Source: Streptomyces cucumeris (GTDB taxonomy: Bacteria > Actinomycetota > Actinomycetes > Streptomycetales > Streptomycetaceae). From it: DNA of 47,981 nucleotides. A program made the translations under genes and the position numbers. The DNA is taken from assembly GCF_024295805.1 (NCBI RefSeq), contig NZ_JANCLX010000046.1, positions 1 through 47,981 on the forward strand, given 5' to 3'. Shown here in pieces: positions 1-8,587 of the stretch (position 1 is the stretch's first letter; each line of letters starts with the position of its first letter). The notes beneath the pieces are model-generated. The model did not search any database and was not told where the DNA came from. It was given only the letters and a program-made list of their open reading frames with translations.

Positions 1-83
1 GGGGGGGGGGCCCCCTCCGGCGTGTCCCGCCCCCGAGCCCACCCCTCACCCGACCGCCACCCCTCCAGGACGCCCCTCGGGCG

Positions 84-110
84 CTTGCACTCTCATGGGT
101 CGAGTGCTAA
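84..110 (+). promoter_or_regulatory. CIRCE operator 1 (HrcA site) upstream of groEL2
   Basis: The half-site CTTGCACTC (84-92), nine bases of spacer and a perfect GAGTGCTAA (102-110) match the CIRCE consensus TTAGCACTC-N9-GAGTGCTAA in 16 of 18 positions. CIRCE is bound by the heat-shock repressor HrcA. A possible promoter overlaps it: TTGCAC at 85-90 and a weak -10 TAATCA at 108-113, 17 bases apart. Repressor binding would then occlude polymerase. Confidence 0.93.
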
Positions 111-119
111 TCATTGGCG

Positions 120-146
120 TTAGCACTCTGAAGGTGAGAGTGACAG
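120..146 (+). promoter_or_regulatory. CIRCE operator 2, right half degenerate
   Basis: A perfect left half TTAGCACTC (120-128), nine bases, then GAGTGACAG (138-146), which keeps 6 of 9 right-half positions. It begins exactly nine bases after CIRCE 1 ends, so four half-sites lie at an 18-bp period. Probably a second, weaker HrcA site. Confidence 0.7.
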
Positions 147-302
147 AAGGACCGGGTCGGTGAGGCCCGTCGGCCTTACGGGGCAAGGAACCGTAGGGCA
201 GGCAGGCCGTCCGTCGCGGGCGCCAGCGCGGTCCGGAGCAATCCGCCCCCACGGCCTGACGGCCTGGGAGGTACCCCCTAAGTCTTGGGAGGACCACTTC
301 AC

Positions 303-1928
<1,626 letters not shown>

Positions 1929-1970
1929 TCGACGACGATCCTTCGTCGGTCGGTCGAACCGTCCTGAGAT

Positions 1971-2010
1971 CGTCGGGGCGGCACCCTCTCCCAGGGGTGC
2001 CGCCCCGACG
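1971..2010 (+). terminator. Intrinsic terminator after groEL2
   Basis: A perfect 16-bp inverted repeat (1971-1986 with 1995-2010) around an 8-base loop. It lies between the convergent groEL2 and murQ and can serve both strands. As is common in Streptomyces there is no long U-tract. Confidence 0.85.
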
Positions 2011-2037
2011 GCGTTCTCTTGGAGACCCCGCGGGGCG

Positions 2038-2988
2038 TCAGCGAGCCCGCGCGGCCTCCAGGGCCGCGCGCAGCCGGCCGCCCGCCTCGCCGAGAAGCTG
2101 CTCGGCGGTCGGCGCGTCCACCTCGCCCAGGATGGTGAGGATGGCGTTCTTGGTCTCGCCGTCCGTGGCCGCGAGCGCGCGCTCGATCCGCTCGTCCGGG
2201 GCGCCGGTGGCCAGCGAGACGATCCGGCGCGAACGGGCCCGCAGCTTCTCGTTGGAGGCGCGGACATCGACCATCAGGTTCCCGAAGGTCTTGCCGAGCC
2301 GGATCATGGTGATGGTCGAGATCATATTGAGCACCAGCTTCTGGGCGGTGCCCGACTTCAGCCGGGTCGAGCCGGTGACCAGTTCCGGCCCCACCACGAT
2401 CTCGATCCCGTGGTCGGCCGCGGCGGCCAGCGCCGAGCCCGCGTTGCAGGACAACCCCACGGTGAGCGCACCCGCGGACCGGGCGTGCCCGACCGCGCCG
2501 ATCGCGTACGGGGTGCGGCCGGACGCCGAGATCCCGACGACCGCGTCGGCCTCGCCCACCCCCAGTGCGTCGAGATCGGCGGCGGCCAGCTCCCCGCTGT
2601 CCTCGGCTCCCTCGGCGGAGGTCACCATGGCCTCCGGACCGCCCGCGAGCACTCCGAGGACCTGGCCGGGCCGGGTGTTGAAGGTGGGCGGGCATTCACT
2701 CGCGTCGAGCACCCCGAGCCGTCCCGCGGTGCCCGCGCCCGCGTAGACCAGCCGACCGCCGCGGGACATCCGGGCGGCGATGTCGTCGATGGCGGCGGCG
2801 ATCCGGGGGAGCTGGGCGGCGATGGCGGTGGGGACGGTGGCGTCCTCCCCGTTCATGATCCGGGCGATCTCCAGCGTGTCGAGCCGGTCGATCTCGGCGA
2901 GTTCGGGGCGGAACGCCTCGGTGGTGAGGGTCTCCAGCTGGGCCCGGAGCTCTGCCGGGCTCCGGCCCTGGTCGGCGGCGGAAGTCAT
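2038..2988 (-). CDS. murQ: N-acetylmuramic acid 6-phosphate etherase MurQ
   Basis: Cleaves the lactyl ether of MurNAc-6-phosphate to GlcNAc-6-phosphate and D-lactate in cell-wall recycling. It is a 316-residue SIS-domain protein of normal family length. The signature RLGVLDASECPPTF is present (Glu98 corresponds to the catalytic Glu83 of E. coli MurQ), as are a second acidic motif EGAEDS, the phosphosugar loop ISASGRTPYA, and the RLKSGTAQKLVLNM helix. It lies 87 bases downstream of the RpiR-type regulator on the same strand, so the two probably form an operon in which the regulator senses a recycling intermediate. Confidence 0.96.
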   Translation of the reverse strand: MTSAADQGRSPAELRAQLETLTTEAFRPELAEIDRLDTLEIARIMNGEDATVPTAIAAQLPRIAAAIDDIAARMSRGGRLVYAGAGTAGRLGVLDASECPPTFNTRPGQVLGVLAGGPEAMVTSAEGAEDSGELAAADLDALGVGEADAVVGISASGRTPYAIGAVGHARSAGALTVGLSCNAGSALAAAADHGIEIVVGPELVTGSTRLKSGTAQKLVLNMISTITMIRLGKTFGNLMVDVRASNEKLRARSRRIVSLATGAPDERIERALAATDGETKNAILTILGEVDAPTAEQLLGEAGGRLRAALEAARAR

Positions 2989-3075
2989 GCGAAACGGCTC
3001 TTTCCCATAGTCAGCGTGGCGGGGGTGGGGGTGGGCTGATGACTCGGGGGTGGCTCGGTGCTCTCGGGTACGGGG

Positions 3076-4005
3076 TCAGCGGTGCCGGGGGCGGGGGTCG
3101 TGCCGGTGGGCGAGCGCCTCGTAGGAGGCGGACAGCGCGGGCGCCGCCGACTCGTACGTACGCTGGGCGACCCCGATGAACAGGCAGTCCACCACCAGTA
3201 GCTGACTGGTGCGGCTGGCCATGGCGGCCGGGCGCAGCTCGCTCTCGCGGGCGGTGGAGGTGGTGAGGACGAAGTCCGCGTACTGGGCGACCTCGCCGTC
3301 CGGGCGTCCGGTGATCGCCACGGTGGTCGCCCCGTGTTCGAAGGCGACCCGCAGCGGTTCGATGACGTCCGTGGTGCGGCCCGAGTGGGTGATCGCGACG
3401 GCCACGTCGCCCGAGTGGAGCTGCACGGCGTTGGTGACCGCCAGATGCGGATCGGCATGGGCGTGGGCTATCAGCCCGATGCGCAGGAGCTTCTGCGCCA
3501 GGTCCTGGCCGACCAGACTGGAGGCCCCCACCCCGTAGACGTCGATCCGCCGGGCGGCGGCGAGCGCCGAGACGGCCGACTCGAGCTGGGCGGTGTCCAG
3601 TCCGGCGGCGGTGTCCGCCAGACACTGCTGCTCCTCCTGCGCCAGTTTGGCGATCACATCGGGGATCGGGTCGTCCACCGCGATGTCCGCCGTGACCGCC
3701 GGAGCCCGCCCGGCCGCCTGCTGCGCCGCCAGCGCGGCGAGCGCGAGACGCAGATCGCGGTATCCGGGGTACCCGAGCAGCCGGGAGGTGCGTACGACGG
3801 TGGCTTCGCTGGTACCCGTGCGCTCGGCGAGCCCGGTGACGGTGAGCGCGGCGCAACCGGCCGGATCACCCGCCACGGTCTCGGCGACGCGCTGCATGGA
3901 ACGGGTCATGGAGGGAGCCAGCGTACGGACCTTCGCCGCGAGGGCGGCCGGTGCGGGAGCGGGGGCCTCGGACGGGGTGAAAGTTTCCTTCAGCTTACTG
4001 CTCAC
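3076..4005 (-). CDS. MurR/RpiR-family transcriptional regulator (HTH + SIS)
   Basis: A 309-residue regulator. An RpiR-type helix-turn-helix lies around residues 50-85 (LAERTGTSEATVVRTSRLLG), followed by a SIS sugar-phosphate-binding domain around 135-275 (VYGVGASSLVGQDLA and ITHSGRTTDVIEPL). Proteins of this family bind phosphosugars such as MurNAc-6-P. Context with murQ makes control of muropeptide recycling likely. The start is a GTG with no clear Shine-Dalgarno. A -10-like TAGTTT sits at -12 to -7 from the GTG (4017-4012, minus strand), suggesting a leaderless transcript. A GAAA/TTTC inverted repeat overlaps that -10, which would allow autorepression. Confidence 0.93.
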   Translation of the reverse strand: MSSKLKETFTPSEAPAPAPAALAAKVRTLAPSMTRSMQRVAETVAGDPAGCAALTVTGLAERTGTSEATVVRTSRLLGYPGYRDLRLALAALAAQQAAGRAPAVTADIAVDDPIPDVIAKLAQEEQQCLADTAAGLDTAQLESAVSALAAARRIDVYGVGASSLVGQDLAQKLLRIGLIAHAHADPHLAVTNAVQLHSGDVAVAITHSGRTTDVIEPLRVAFEHGATTVAITGRPDGEVAQYADFVLTTSTARESELRPAAMASRTSQLLVVDCLFIGVAQRTYESAAPALSASYEALAHRHDPRPRHR

Positions 4006-4009
4006 TCTT

Positions 4010-4021
4010 GAAAACTATTTC
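4010..4021 (-). promoter_or_regulatory. Leaderless promoter and putative autoregulatory operator of the RpiR regulator
   Basis: GAAA-N4-TTTC inverted repeat at 4010-4021, overlapping the predicted -10 TAGTTT of the divergently transcribed regulator. A second palindrome with the same arms, GAAAGTTTC, lies at 3979-3987 inside the first codons. The assignment as an operator is inference. Confidence 0.5.
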
Positions 4022-4130
4022 CAGTCAGGGCGACCGTCAACCCTGGGCGCACCCCGGTATGTCACCGGGTCGGTGCGGACGGAGGGTGATGGGCGGGCGC
4101 CCGCGCGCAGCAAAGGTGACAATGGGACCC

Positions 4131-4487
4131 ATGAAGCTCGAACACGCACTGCACGCGGCGCGTGCGCTCGTCCTTGCCGATCTCGCGGCGGGAAAGGTCG
4201 CCCAGGCGGACATCGTCTCCCTGGTCGAGGACGCGATTGCGCACCGGCGGTGGTGGGTCGAGCAGTGGCCGGAAGGCGCCGAGTACGTGGCCGGGCTGGT
4301 CGCCCAGGACGTCCAGGACGCCCTGCTGGAGCGGTACGGCCGCTGGCCGCTGTGCCCGGTCTGCACCGAGGGCGGCGACCTCCACGCCCTCGACGTGGAA
4401 CCGGAGTTGGGCGCGGACCCGCACTGGGTCTGCGGCAAGACGGCGGTCGCGGTGGCCCGCGTGGGCTCCCTCGGGGCGACCCTCTGA
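4131..4487 (+). CDS. Conserved hypothetical protein with three cysteines
   Basis: 118 residues, soluble, acidic and tryptophan-rich. The N-terminal two thirds is helical (MKLEHALHAARALVLADLAA). The C-terminal third has a CPVC pair and a later WVCGKT cysteine, which could bind a metal. I do not recognise a named domain. The ATG at 4131 has no Shine-Dalgarno but follows a -10-like GACAAT (4118-4123) at -13 to -8, consistent with a leaderless mRNA. The stop overlaps the start of the DUF4031 gene by one base (TGATG), so the two are probably translationally coupled. Confidence 0.8.
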   Translation: MKLEHALHAARALVLADLAAGKVAQADIVSLVEDAIAHRRWWVEQWPEGAEYVAGLVAQDVQDALLERYGRWPLCPVCTEGGDLHALDVEPELGADPHWVCGKTAVAVARVGSLGATL

Positions 4488-4762
4488 TGGCCGTCCTGAT
4501 CGACCCGCCCTCCTGGCCGGGCCACGGCCGAATGTGGTCACACCTGGTGAGCGACGTCTCCTACGACGAACTCCACGCCTTCGCCGACCGCATCGGCGCC
4601 CCCCGCCGCGGCTTCGACCGCGACCACTACGACGTCCCGAGCGAGCTCTACGACGCGGCGGTCCGGGCCGGAGCCGAGGAGGTCGGCAGCAAGGAACTGC
4701 TCCGCCGCCTGACGACGGCGGGCCTGCGCCGCCCGAAGCGGGCGCGGACCGCGGGGGCGTGA
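4487..4762 (+). CDS. DUF4031 domain-containing protein
   Basis: 91 residues. The whole protein fits the DUF4031 pattern: an N-terminal VLIDPPSWPGHG strand-turn, WSHLVSD, ELHAFADRIGAPRR, FDRDHYDVP, and a C-terminal helix with a basic tail. The biochemical function is unknown. Its ATG overlaps the stop of the upstream gene. Family recognition is from memory of the pattern; the gene itself is secure from its codon bias and coupling. Confidence 0.88.
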   Translation: MAVLIDPPSWPGHGRMWSHLVSDVSYDELHAFADRIGAPRRGFDRDHYDVPSELYDAAVRAGAEEVGSKELLRRLTTAGLRRPKRARTAGA

Positions 4763-4783
4763 GGGACGCCCATGACGACGCGT

Positions 4784-4800
4784 CGCGCCGGGACGGCGCG
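4784..4800 (+). terminator. Possible terminator between convergent genes
   Basis: CGCGCCG (4784-4790), GGA loop, CGGCGCG (4794-4800), then TTCCCC. A short 7-bp stem between the DUF4031 gene and the convergent MFS gene. Confidence 0.4.
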
Positions 4801-4866
4801 TTCCCCGTGGGTCCGAGCTCCGGCCGGGCGGAACACCCCGGCATACCCGGCGGGGGACCCCGCGGA

Positions 4867-6141
4867 TCACCGTGTGACGCGGGTGGACTCCCGGTCCAGG
4901 GCCGCGGCCGCCGAACCCGTGATCACTCGTGAGCCGCTCTCCGCCTGGTGGATCCGGGAGGCGAGCGCCGTCGTGCCGATGGCGAGGGTGGCCATCACCG
5001 CACCGGTCCAGGCCACCGCCGGATAGCCCCAGCCCGCGCTGATCACGAGCCCGCCCAGCCATGGGCCGACCGTGTTGCCGATGTTGAAGGCGGCGGTCGT
5101 GGTCGCACCCGCCAGCGTCGGCGCGGCGTTCGCCACGTTGAACATCCGGGCGTTGAGCGCGGGTGCGGTGAAGAAGGCGGTGACCCCCAGCAGCAGCGCC
5201 AGGGTCACGGCCGCCACGGGGGACTGCGCGGTGAGCGCCAGCAGGGCCAGGACCACCGCCGAGGCGGCTATGCCGCCGTACATCGTGCCGAACAGATGGG
5301 CGTCCGCGATCCGCCCGCCGATCGCCGTACCGATCAGCGCCCCCACCCCGAACAGCGCCAGCACCGTCGGCACCCAGCTCTCCGCGAGCCCGGCCACGTC
5401 CGTCAGCAGCGGCGCGAGGTAGGAGAACAGGCAGAAGACGGCCCCGCCGTTGAGCGCGGTGGTGAGCAGCGCCAGCCAGACCTGCCGGTCGCGGTAGATC
5501 TTCAGCTCGTTCCGCAGCCGCGGGGCGTCCGCACCGCCCGGCACCTCCGTACGCGGCACCAGCGCGGCCACGCCCGCCAGCCCCAGCGCCGAAAGACCGG
5601 CCACCGCCCAGAACGCGGCGCGCCATCCGGCGTGCTGCCCCAGCAGCGCCCCCGCGGGCACTCCCGCGATATTGGCGATGCTCAAGCCCCCGACCATCAC
5701 GGCCATCGCCCGCGCCCGCGCGTTCATGGGCACCAGCGACACGGCCACCGCCGCGCCCACCGCCCAGAACCCGGCGCACGCGAGCGCGCTCACCACCCGC
5801 GACGCGAACAGCACCCCGTACGACGGCGCCAGCGCCCCCGCCACCTGGCCGAGTCCGAAGGCGGCGAGCAGCGCCATCAGTGTCGTCCGCCGCGGCAACC
5901 GCAACGTGGCCGCCGCCAGCGCCGGCGCCCCGACCACCATCCCGATGGCGAACGCGGACACCAGCAGCCCGGCCGTCGGGATCGACACCCCCATGTCCCG
6001 CGCCACGGGTTGCAGCAGCCCGGACAGCATGAACTCGGACGTCCCGAGCGCGAAGACGGACAGACCGAGGACGTACACGGCGACGGGCATACGGGCGCTG
6101 GCGCGGGAGGACATGCGGGCGACAACACCACCCGGGACCAC
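4867..6141 (-). CDS. Cmx/CmrA-type MFS drug efflux transporter
   Basis: A 12-helix major facilitator of 424 residues, most like the chloramphenicol exporters of Streptomyces and Rhodococcus. It has the N-terminal YVLGLSVFALGTSEFMLSGL signature, a motif-A-like loop in the first half, and the second-half segments FCLFSYLAPLLTDVAGL and FNIGNTVGPWLGG. The GTG at 6141 is preceded by AGGA and lies 15 bases after the stop of the DUF5919 regulator. It could therefore be expressed with that regulator. An in-frame ATG at 6114 is the alternative start. The transported compound cannot be read from sequence; chloramphenicol-like phenylpropanoids are the family precedent. Confidence 0.88.
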   Translation of the reverse strand: MVPGGVVARMSSRASARMPVAVYVLGLSVFALGTSEFMLSGLLQPVARDMGVSIPTAGLLVSAFAIGMVVGAPALAAATLRLPRRTTLMALLAAFGLGQVAGALAPSYGVLFASRVVSALACAGFWAVGAAVAVSLVPMNARARAMAVMVGGLSIANIAGVPAGALLGQHAGWRAAFWAVAGLSALGLAGVAALVPRTEVPGGADAPRLRNELKIYRDRQVWLALLTTALNGGAVFCLFSYLAPLLTDVAGLAESWVPTVLALFGVGALIGTAIGGRIADAHLFGTMYGGIAASAVVLALLALTAQSPVAAVTLALLLGVTAFFTAPALNARMFNVANAAPTLAGATTTAAFNIGNTVGPWLGGLVISAGWGYPAVAWTGAVMATLAIGTTALASRIHQAESGSRVITGSAAAALDRESTRVTR

Positions 6142-6156
6142 GGCATTCCTGCCCGG

Positions 6157-7023
6157 CTACCTCACCCGTTCCGCCGGGACCGGCACACCGCCCATCCACA
6201 ATTCCTCAGCGTGTTCCGCGAACCGCGAGAACATCCCGCCGTCGGCCCTCCGCCGCAGATGCATCAGGGGAGAGTCATGCCCGACGAGCCGGGCCAGATG
6301 CGGTGTGACCAGTGCCTGGTCATCGAATCGGAAGACCGACAGCGAGATGTGGTTCACGGCGTCGGCCGCCGCCGAAAAGCGCGCCTCCACCCCCTCGACC
6401 GGGCCCATCCGGTCCAGCTGCTCAAGAGTCATGCTGATCCGGGTGGAAACGGTCAGGGTGACGTCCTCGATCTCCTCCCGCTGCCGGGTCACCGCCCCAT
6501 TCGGATCGCCGAGCAGAAAGCGGACCCGGCATCCGCTCTCCGCTTTGCGCCGCAGGGTCTGCGCGAAGGCGGGCACCTGGGTCCAGAGGAAATAGGACGT
6601 GTACCCGGCGAAGAACAGCTCGTCGTCGGCCTCGGCCACGAGGTCGGCCCAAAGTGTGGACGGACATGCCGAGCGATACGGATAGCTCTGAACGATCTCC
6701 TGGTCGCCACCGGCCCTGAGCCGGTTCCGCACGGACTTCGGCCACAGCATCTCTGCTTCCACTCCCAACGTCTTCGAGGTGTCCGACCGGTTTCTGGAGT
6801 GGGGAATGAGCTCCTCGTCCGCGATCCACCGCTCAACGGTCTTTCCGGACACCCCTACCCGGGCAGCGAGCTGCCGGGGGGAGAGTCCCGCGGACTCCGT
6901 AGCCGATCGTAAGGCTGCGTTCAAGGCTTCCCCCAGGGACGTTTGGGCGTTCTCCGACAGTAGCGGCGAGACGGCCCAAGTGTCCTCACAACGGACTGCC
7001 GTACGTCCCTTTTGGGGCGCCAC
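6157..7023 (-). CDS. XRE-type HTH regulator with C-terminal DUF5919 (PLD-like) domain
   Basis: About 288 residues from the chosen GTG. The N-terminal helix-turn-helix (LSPRQLAARVGVSGKTVERW) is followed by a linker ending in EAEMLWP. The C-terminal two thirds resembles DUF5919: EIVQSYPYRSACPSTLW, FFAGYTSYFLW, CRVRFLLGDPNGAV, and a final LMHLRRRADGGMF segment, a phospholipase-D-like fold without an obvious HKD motif. It is divergent from the radical SAM cluster and co-directional with the MFS exporter. The start is uncertain: GTG at 7056 is also in frame, neither has a good ribosome site, and the alignable domain begins only near 6930. Confidence 0.82.
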   Translation of the reverse strand: MAPQKGRTAVRCEDTWAVSPLLSENAQTSLGEALNAALRSATESAGLSPRQLAARVGVSGKTVERWIADEELIPHSRNRSDTSKTLGVEAEMLWPKSVRNRLRAGGDQEIVQSYPYRSACPSTLWADLVAEADDELFFAGYTSYFLWTQVPAFAQTLRRKAESGCRVRFLLGDPNGAVTRQREEIEDVTLTVSTRISMTLEQLDRMGPVEGVEARFSAAADAVNHISLSVFRFDDQALVTPHLARLVGHDSPLMHLRRRADGGMFSRFAEHAEELWMGGVPVPAERVR

Positions 7024-7097
7024 TCTGTGTCCGTGGAAGCCCCACGACCATGCCACCGGCTGGGGTGCCCGAACGATGTCAGAAGGGACCCGTCGAC

Positions 7098-7451
7098 GTG
7101 ATCGACTCTAACTCTGGCTCCTCACAGCGAATGAGTCCGCTTTCCGCCTTCCCGCCATCCGCGCTCCGCCTGCTCCCATGGACCAACGCCGATGGCAAGC
7201 CGTGCTACCTCATCTCCGACCATGGCCGCAGCCTGCTCGGCGAGAGGGCGGACACCGTCGAGTCGTTGCAGCTGGGCATGGGAGCCGATATCTGCGGGCA
7301 TGCGCGCGAGTTGCTGGACGACAGCCGGGCGAGTGCCGACGAACTCCGATTCCTGGCGAGGTGCCTGTACGACGCACTGCGGGACGCGCTGCGGATCGCC
7401 CGGAGCCACATCGGGCCTGACGTAGTCGTACCCGAGGCGGACCCGTCATGA
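7098..7451 (+). CDS. Small conserved protein of the radical SAM cluster (117 aa)
   Basis: A 117-residue soluble protein. A Ser-rich start is followed by a compact strand-rich part (LLPWTNADGKPCYLISDHG) and a helical C-terminal half (VESLQLGMGADICGHARELLDD, ADELRFLARCLYDALRDALRIA). It resembles a recurrent Streptomyces family found beside radical SAM genes, recognised from memory, with no assigned function. The GTG at 7098 was chosen because AGAAGGGA (7081-7088) lies nine bases upstream; an ATG at 7050 is in frame but lacks a site. It overlaps the next gene by four bases (ATGA). It could be a peptide-recognition partner or, less likely, the substrate. Confidence 0.8.
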   Translation: MIDSNSGSSQRMSPLSAFPPSALRLLPWTNADGKPCYLISDHGRSLLGERADTVESLQLGMGADICGHARELLDDSRASADELRFLARCLYDALRDALRIARSHIGPDVVVPEADPS

Positions 7452-7693
7452 CCGACTGGCAGCTCGACCACGCCCCCGGCTGGAAGGTGACCCGTCGCTC
7501 CGACGACGGCTTCACCATTGCGCTTCACATCAGCAGGAACAACCAGCGCCTCGGCACCGCGGAGCTCCGTCTGACTCCCGTTTCGGCAGAACATCTGCAC
7601 GCGGCCCTGTGCTTCGCCCTCGACGGCCGGCAGCCACCCACTGGGTCCCCGGAGTGCCGTCAGCCGATCCGCTACCCGGGAAGCACACGATGA
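7448..7693 (+). CDS. Small protein of the radical SAM cluster (81 aa)
   Basis: 81 residues, start MTDWQLDHAPGWKVTRR. The body looks like a small beta-strand domain (FTIALHISRNNQRLGTAELRLTP, AEHLHAALCFALDG). The tail of about 22 residues is Pro/Arg-rich and disordered with one cysteine. ATGA overlaps join it to both the 117-aa gene and the radical SAM gene, so all three are translationally coupled. I do not recognise a family. The folded core plus flexible tail would suit a substrate with a modifiable C-terminus or a carrier, but this is inference. Confidence 0.75.
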   Translation: MTDWQLDHAPGWKVTRRSDDGFTIALHISRNNQRLGTAELRLTPVSAEHLHAALCFALDGRQPPTGSPECRQPIRYPGSTR

Positions 7694-8580
7694 GGGAGAC
7701 GCGCATGACCACGGTCGTCCAGCCCCCAGCCTCGCCGACCGTCGTCGCACTGGAGATCACCGGCACCTGTCAGCTCCAGTGCACCCAGTGCTTCGCCGAG
7801 TCCGGGCCGAACGGGACGCACGGTGTGCTGACTGCGGCCGACTGGCGGCGGGTGATCAGCGACGCGGCAGCAATCGGCGCGCGGGACGTGCAGCTCATCG
7901 GAGGCGAGCCGACCACACACCCGGCGTGGGCCGCGCTGGTGGACCACGCGCTGGACCTCCGGCTTCAGGTCGAGGTCTACAGCAACTTGTTCCACATCAA
8001 GCCGGATTGGTGGAACGTATTCGGCCGCGACGGTGTGAAGCTGGCCACCAGTTATTACAGCGACCGCGCCGAGGAACATGACGCGATCACGACCCGTCCG
8101 GGCAGCTACGAACGGACCCGGGCGAACATCATCGAAGCCGTCCGGCGCGGCATCCCGCTGCGCGTCGGCATCGTGTCCGTCCTGCCGGGGCAGCGCGTGA
8201 GCGAAGCCCGCAGGGAACTGGAAGCGCTCGGGGTCAGGGCGATCCGTACGGACCGGACGCGGCGCCTCGGCCGTGCCTCGCTGCCCGCTGCCGCGGCGAA
8301 CGCGGCGGAGCTGTGCGGACGGTGCGGGCGTGGACAGGCGGCCGTGTTGCCCTCGGGCGAGGTGACACCGTGTGTGATGGCGCGGTGGCTGACCACCGGC
8401 AATGTGCGGGAGAGCGGCCTGGCCACAGTACTGCGCGGCACATCATGGGCCGAGGCGCTACGGCTGATTCCGGCCCGCGCGGACGGAGGGCCGTGTGACC
8501 CTGACTGCAAGCCCGCGTCCGACGGCGCGGACTGCGCGCCCGCCGAGCAACCGGCGTGCGATCCGAAGTACGACGAGTGA
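7690..8580 (+). CDS. Radical SAM protein with SPASM-like C-terminal cysteines
   Basis: 296 residues. The 4Fe-4S/SAM motif CxxxCxxC is at Cys27, Cys31 and Cys34, and the SAM-binding GGEP motif follows in LIGGEPTTHPAW. The C-terminal third carries seven more cysteines (209, 212, 228, 269, 273, 282, 290). The first three fall in a segment of SPASM/twitch type (CGRCGRGQ...LPSGEVTPC), so an auxiliary iron-sulfur cluster is likely. Such enzymes usually modify peptides or small molecules through a 5'-deoxyadenosyl radical. The ATG at 7690 overlaps the preceding stop; ATG 7705 with GAGGGAG six bases ahead is an equally good start. A methyltransferase follows after seven bases. Confidence 0.92.
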   Translation: MRETRMTTVVQPPASPTVVALEITGTCQLQCTQCFAESGPNGTHGVLTAADWRRVISDAAAIGARDVQLIGGEPTTHPAWAALVDHALDLRLQVEVYSNLFHIKPDWWNVFGRDGVKLATSYYSDRAEEHDAITTRPGSYERTRANIIEAVRRGIPLRVGIVSVLPGQRVSEARRELEALGVRAIRTDRTRRLGRASLPAAAANAAELCGRCGRGQAAVLPSGEVTPCVMARWLTTGNVRESGLATVLRGTSWAEALRLIPARADGGPCDPDCKPASDGADCAPAEQPACDPKYDE

Positions 8581-8587
8581 GGGGCCG

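Noticed and set aside
1..15. Ten G followed by five C at the window start
   Set aside because: May be part of a terminator of an upstream gene or simple composition. Nothing upstream is visible to test it.
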